A stretch of 64,000 nucleotides of DNA, taken from NCBI RefSeq assembly GCF_020554845.1, contig NZ_JAJCIA010000008.1:1-64000 (forward strand). Direction: 5' to 3'. Each line of letters opens with the position of its first letter. Positions within the stretch are counted from its first letter, which is position 1. A program made the position numbers and the translations under genes. Under the pieces are notes generated by a model. The model did no database searches. It was not told the DNA's origin and saw only the letters and a list, made by a program, of their open reading frames with translations. Of this stretch, positions 61,499 to 64,000 are shown piece by piece. This DNA comes from Blautia faecis. Its GTDB lineage: Bacteria; Bacillota; Clostridia; Lachnospirales; Lachnospiraceae.

Positions 61499-62334
61499 GA
61501 ATGGAAAATTTAAAGGCAAAATCTTTTGACTTGAGAAAAGATACTGTAGATATTATCGTTGCCGGAAAGGGCGGACATATCGGCGGCGACATGAGTGTGA
61601 TCGATACTCTGATGAGCCTGTATTTCTGCCAGATGAACATTTCTCCGGAAAACATGGATGATCCGAATCGCGACCGTTTCGTACTCAGCAAAGGTCATTC
61701 TGTAGAGGCTTACTACGCTGTACTTGCAGCAAAGGGCTTTCTGGATCTGGAAGATATTAAAGCACATTTTTCAAAATTTGGCTCCAAATATATCGGACAT
61801 CCGAACAATAAGCTTCCTGGAATCGAGATGAACTCCGGTTCTCTGGGACATGGACTTCCTGTATGCGTAGGCATGGCTCTTGCAGGAAAAAAAGATAACA
61901 GAGATTACCGTGTTTACACCGTAATGGGTGACGGTGAGCTGGCAGAGGGTTCTGTATGGGAGGGCTTCATGGCAGGACATCAGTACAAGCTGGACAATCT
62001 TTGCGCAGTAATCGACCGTAACCGTCTTCAGATTTCCGGAAATACAGAGGATGTTATGGGACATGACGATCTCCATGAGCGTATCCGTTCTTTCGGATGG
62101 CATGTGATCGATGTAAAAGACGGAAACGATATTGACCAGTTAAATGCTGCTTTTGAAGAAGCAAAAACTGTAAAAGGCAAACCAACAGCTGTAATTGCCA
62201 ACACTGTAAAAGGCTGTGGATCTTCCGTAATGGAGAACAAGGCAAACTGGCATCACAAGGTTCCAACACAGGAAGAATATGATCAGATCATCGCGGATTT
62301 TGCAGCAAGAAAGGAGGCCGCTCTTCATGAATAA
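61495..62334 (+). CDS. transketolase, N-terminal (TPP-binding) subunit
   Basis: This 279-residue subunit carries the thiamine diphosphate part: GHIGGDMS near residue 22, GSLGHGLPVCVGMAL, and the TPP motif GDGELAEGSVWEGFM near residues 144-158 ending in NRLQISG. The ATG overlaps the isomerase stop (ATGA); a second ATG at 61501 is possible. Split transketolases of this form work with a separate C-terminal subunit, encoded next. Confidence 0.92.
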   Translation: MRMENLKAKSFDLRKDTVDIIVAGKGGHIGGDMSVIDTLMSLYFCQMNISPENMDDPNRDRFVLSKGHSVEAYYAVLAAKGFLDLEDIKAHFSKFGSKYIGHPNNKLPGIEMNSGSLGHGLPVCVGMALAGKKDNRDYRVYTVMGDGELAEGSVWEGFMAGHQYKLDNLCAVIDRNRLQISGNTEDVMGHDDLHERIRSFGWHVIDVKDGNDIDQLNAAFEEAKTVKGKPTAVIANTVKGCGSSVMENKANWHHKVPTQEEYDQIIADFAARKEAALHE

Positions 62335-63259
62335 GATTCCAAACAGACAGGCCATCTGTGAAGTTTTGATGGACAAGGCAAAAGAGGATAAAGATATTAT
62401 GGTGCTTTGCAGTGATTCCAGAGGATCTGCTTCCATGACACCATTTGCAGATAATTTCCCGGATCAGTTTGTTGAGACCGGTATTGCAGAGCAGAATCTG
62501 GTAAGTATTTCCGCAGGTCTTGCAAAATGCGGAAAGAAACCATTTGCATGCTCACCGGCCTGCTTCTTATCCACAAGAAGCTACGAGCAGGCCAAGGTTG
62601 ATGTGGCATACTCTAATACAAATGTTACGCTGATCGGTATCAGCGGCGGCATCAGCTACGGTGCACTTGGAATGAGCCATCATTCTGCACAGGATATCGC
62701 AGCTATGTCCGCAATCCCGAATATGAGAGTTTACCTTCCAAGTGACCGTCATCAGACAAAGCATCTGATCGAGGCTCTGTTGAAGGATGAGAAACCATCT
62801 TACATCCGTGTTGGAAGAAATCCGGTTGAGGATATTTATACAGAAGACAACTGCCCATTTGAAATGGACAAGGCAACTGTTCTGAAAGAGGGAACAGATG
62901 TGGCAATCATTGCCTGTGGCGAGATGGTGCGCCCAGCATTTGCAGCTGCCAAGTTACTGGAAGAGCAGGGCATTTCCGCAACTGTACTGGATATGTACTG
63001 CGTGAAACCGCTTGACGCTGAAGGTGTTGTAAAAGCTGCCAAGAATGCAAAGGCAGTGATCACGGTAGAAGAGCACGCACCATTTGGCGGACTTGGCTCC
63101 ATGGTTGCACAGGTTGTTGGTGCAGAATGCCCGAGAAAAGTGCTGAACATGGCTCTTCCGGATGCTCCGGTTATCACAGGTACCTCACAGGAAGTATTTG
63201 ATTACTATGGATTAAATGCTGAGGGTATTGCGAAGAAGGCTGTGGAAGCTCTGAAATAA
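62327..63259 (+). CDS. transketolase, C-terminal (pyrimidine-binding) subunit
   Basis: This 310-residue subunit has the pyrimidine-domain features ETGIAEQNLVSISAGLAKCG and GISGGISYGALGMSHHSAQD, and the C-terminal domain VEEHAPFGGLGSMVAQV. It overlaps the N-subunit gene by eight bases, so both are made together. Upstream start codons in the same frame lie inside the previous gene without ribosome sites, whereas AAAGGAGG is placed before 62327. Confidence 0.92.
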   Translation: MNKIPNRQAICEVLMDKAKEDKDIMVLCSDSRGSASMTPFADNFPDQFVETGIAEQNLVSISAGLAKCGKKPFACSPACFLSTRSYEQAKVDVAYSNTNVTLIGISGGISYGALGMSHHSAQDIAAMSAIPNMRVYLPSDRHQTKHLIEALLKDEKPSYIRVGRNPVEDIYTEDNCPFEMDKATVLKEGTDVAIIACGEMVRPAFAAAKLLEEQGISATVLDMYCVKPLDAEGVVKAAKNAKAVITVEEHAPFGGLGSMVAQVVGAECPRKVLNMALPDAPVITGTSQEVFDYYGLNAEGIAKKAVEALK

Positions 63260-63280
63260 AAATCAAATAAGAAACAAATT

Positions 63281-63379
63281 TAAGCGTGACTGACAGACTG
63301 CGTGGATGCAGAACCAGGATGCTGCTTAGAAGTGCTGCCCGATTGGGCGTGCTTCTGAGCAGTCTGGTCAGGCACGCTT
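63281..63379 (+). promoter_or_regulatory. large structured intergenic hairpin
   Basis: Arms TAAGCGTGACTGACAGACTGC (63281-63301) and GCAGTCTGGTCAGGCACGCTTA (63358-63379) pair with small bulges; inner CTGCCC-GATT-GGGC forms a second stem. TTATTTAGTT follows, a weak T-run. It may be a processing or attenuation structure between transketolase and kinase, or a mobile palindrome. Confidence 0.5.
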
Positions 63380-63458
63380 ATTATTTAGTTACAAAACAGA
63401 CTTAAGGTACAGAGATATTGATTTTAGAGAATATAAAAGTTTTAAGAGGATAGTAAAC

Positions 63459-64000
63459 ATGGCAAAATATATTATTAGTATTGATCAGAGTACCCAGGGT
63501 ACCAAGGCGCTCCTTTTCGATGAGACAGGAAGCATTATGCGCCGTACTGACCGCCCTCACAGGCAGATCATCAATGAAAAGGGCTGGGTTTCCCATGATC
63601 CAGAGGAAATTTACAGCAATGTTCTGGAGGTTGTGAAAGAACTTCTGGAGGGGGTAGAGAAGGAATATGTAGTTGGGCTGGGAATCAGTAACCAGCGTGA
63701 AACTTCTCTTGCATGGAATCGCGTCACCGGTAAGCCTTACGGAAATGCAGTTGTATGGCAGTGCGCCCGTGCCGTGGATATCTGTGCACGTGTGGAAAAG
63801 GCTGGGGCAGCAGAGCTGATCCGCCAGAAAACAGGAATGAATCTTTCCCCTTATTTTCCGGCTTCCAAGATCGCATGGCTTCTGGAAAATGAAGCGGGTG
63901 CAAAAGCGGCGGCAGAGCGTCATGAAATCTGCCATGGCACTATTGACAGCTGGCTGGTTTACAAGCTGACAGGGGGCAAAGAATACAGAACAGATTATTC
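63459..64000 (+). CDS. FGGY-family sugar kinase (5' part)
   Basis: The first 180 residues are present: MAKYIISIDQSTQGTKALLF is the phosphate-1 loop with the DQSTQGTK motif of FGGY kinases, followed by GISNQRETSLAW and WQCARAVDICARV. The gene runs off the window. FGGY kinases phosphorylate glycerol, xylulose, ribulose or related ketoses; in this operon a ketose made by the isomerase is the likely substrate. AAGAGGATAGTAAAC precedes the ATG. Confidence 0.9.
   Translation, partial: MAKYIISIDQSTQGTKALLFDETGSIMRRTDRPHRQIINEKGWVSHDPEEIYSNVLEVVKELLEGVEKEYVVGLGISNQRETSLAWNRVTGKPYGNAVVWQCARAVDICARVEKAGAAELIRQKTGMNLSPYFPASKIAWLLENEAGAKAAAERHEICHGTIDSWLVYKLTGGKEYRTDY

Noticed and set aside
1..64000. 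tRNA, rRNA or riboswitch genes
   Set aside because: No cloverleaf, rRNA core or recognised riboswitch pattern was seen by eye; a covariance-model search would be needed to exclude small RNAs.

Overview
The window looks like a chromosome segment of a gut Firmicute of the Lachnospiraceae (Blautia-like). The evidence is low-to-medium GC, strong AGGAGG ribosome sites, a Clostridiales-type conjugative element, and chromosomal genes of a saccharolytic anaerobe. The genus is inference. No rRNA, tRNA or CRISPR array was found.

Positions 1 to about 41.4 kb are the right-hand part of an integrative conjugative element (ICE) of the Tn1549/CTn type; its left end lies outside the window. The order is: 3' stub of a Maff2-like gene, VirB6-like protein, PrgI-like protein, VirB4 ATPase, CD1108-type M23/NlpC-P60 wall hydrolase, DUF4315 protein, CD1107-type surface protein, topoisomerase III, small HTH protein, a giant methylase/helicase with a TnpV gene nested in another frame, a DUF1016 nuclease, an ArdC-like antirestriction protein and a TTRAP protein. 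A cargo island follows (25.3-35.8 kb). After it come the mobilisation genes (Xre regulator, MOB_P relaxase, MobC, probable oriT on the minus strand), a DeoR-type HTH, an excisionase-like protein, a ribbon-helix-helix protein and a tyrosine integrase. The right end abuts the 3' part of metG.

The cargo is a beta-lactam-sensing island: a MecA-like class B PBP, three related lipoprotein or membrane proteins, two more membrane proteins, and convergent blaR1-blaI. Six boxes of the form TTAC-N4-GTAA lie at promoters around the island, which ties these genes into one inferred BlaI regulon.

From 42 to 47.4 kb the chromosome looks like a worn insertion hot spot. It holds a DUF4869 gene, a truncated ATPase, a tiny conserved protein, a WYL regulator, an OLD-like ATPase with a truncated partner, an IS1634-like transposase remnant and a Fic C-terminal scrap.

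From 47.5 to 51.8 kb lies the most unusual locus. A divergent HxlR regulator, with a matching operator on the opposite promoter, faces a tightly packed operon: an ACGX-repeat peptide, a radical SAM/SPASM maturase, a flavin-type/ferredoxin protein, a zinc macrodomain ADP-ribosyl hydrolase and a class M sirtuin. This joins a RiPP-type module to a reversible ADP-ribosylation module. Next (52-57.5 kb) come an alpha/beta hydrolase, a stand-alone condensation-domain protein, an acyl carrier protein, an AMP-dependent ligase and a TetR regulator, which look like a minimal NRPS-like acyl-amide pathway. Palindromic mobile repeats are scattered through both loci.

From 57.6 kb to the end are a LytTR-PAS-like regulator and a sugar operon: a LacI regulator divergent from a fucose-isomerase-family enzyme, a split transketolase (A and B subunits) and an FGGY kinase cut by the window end. 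The set resembles the transketolase route for apulose phosphate, but the substrate is not proven.
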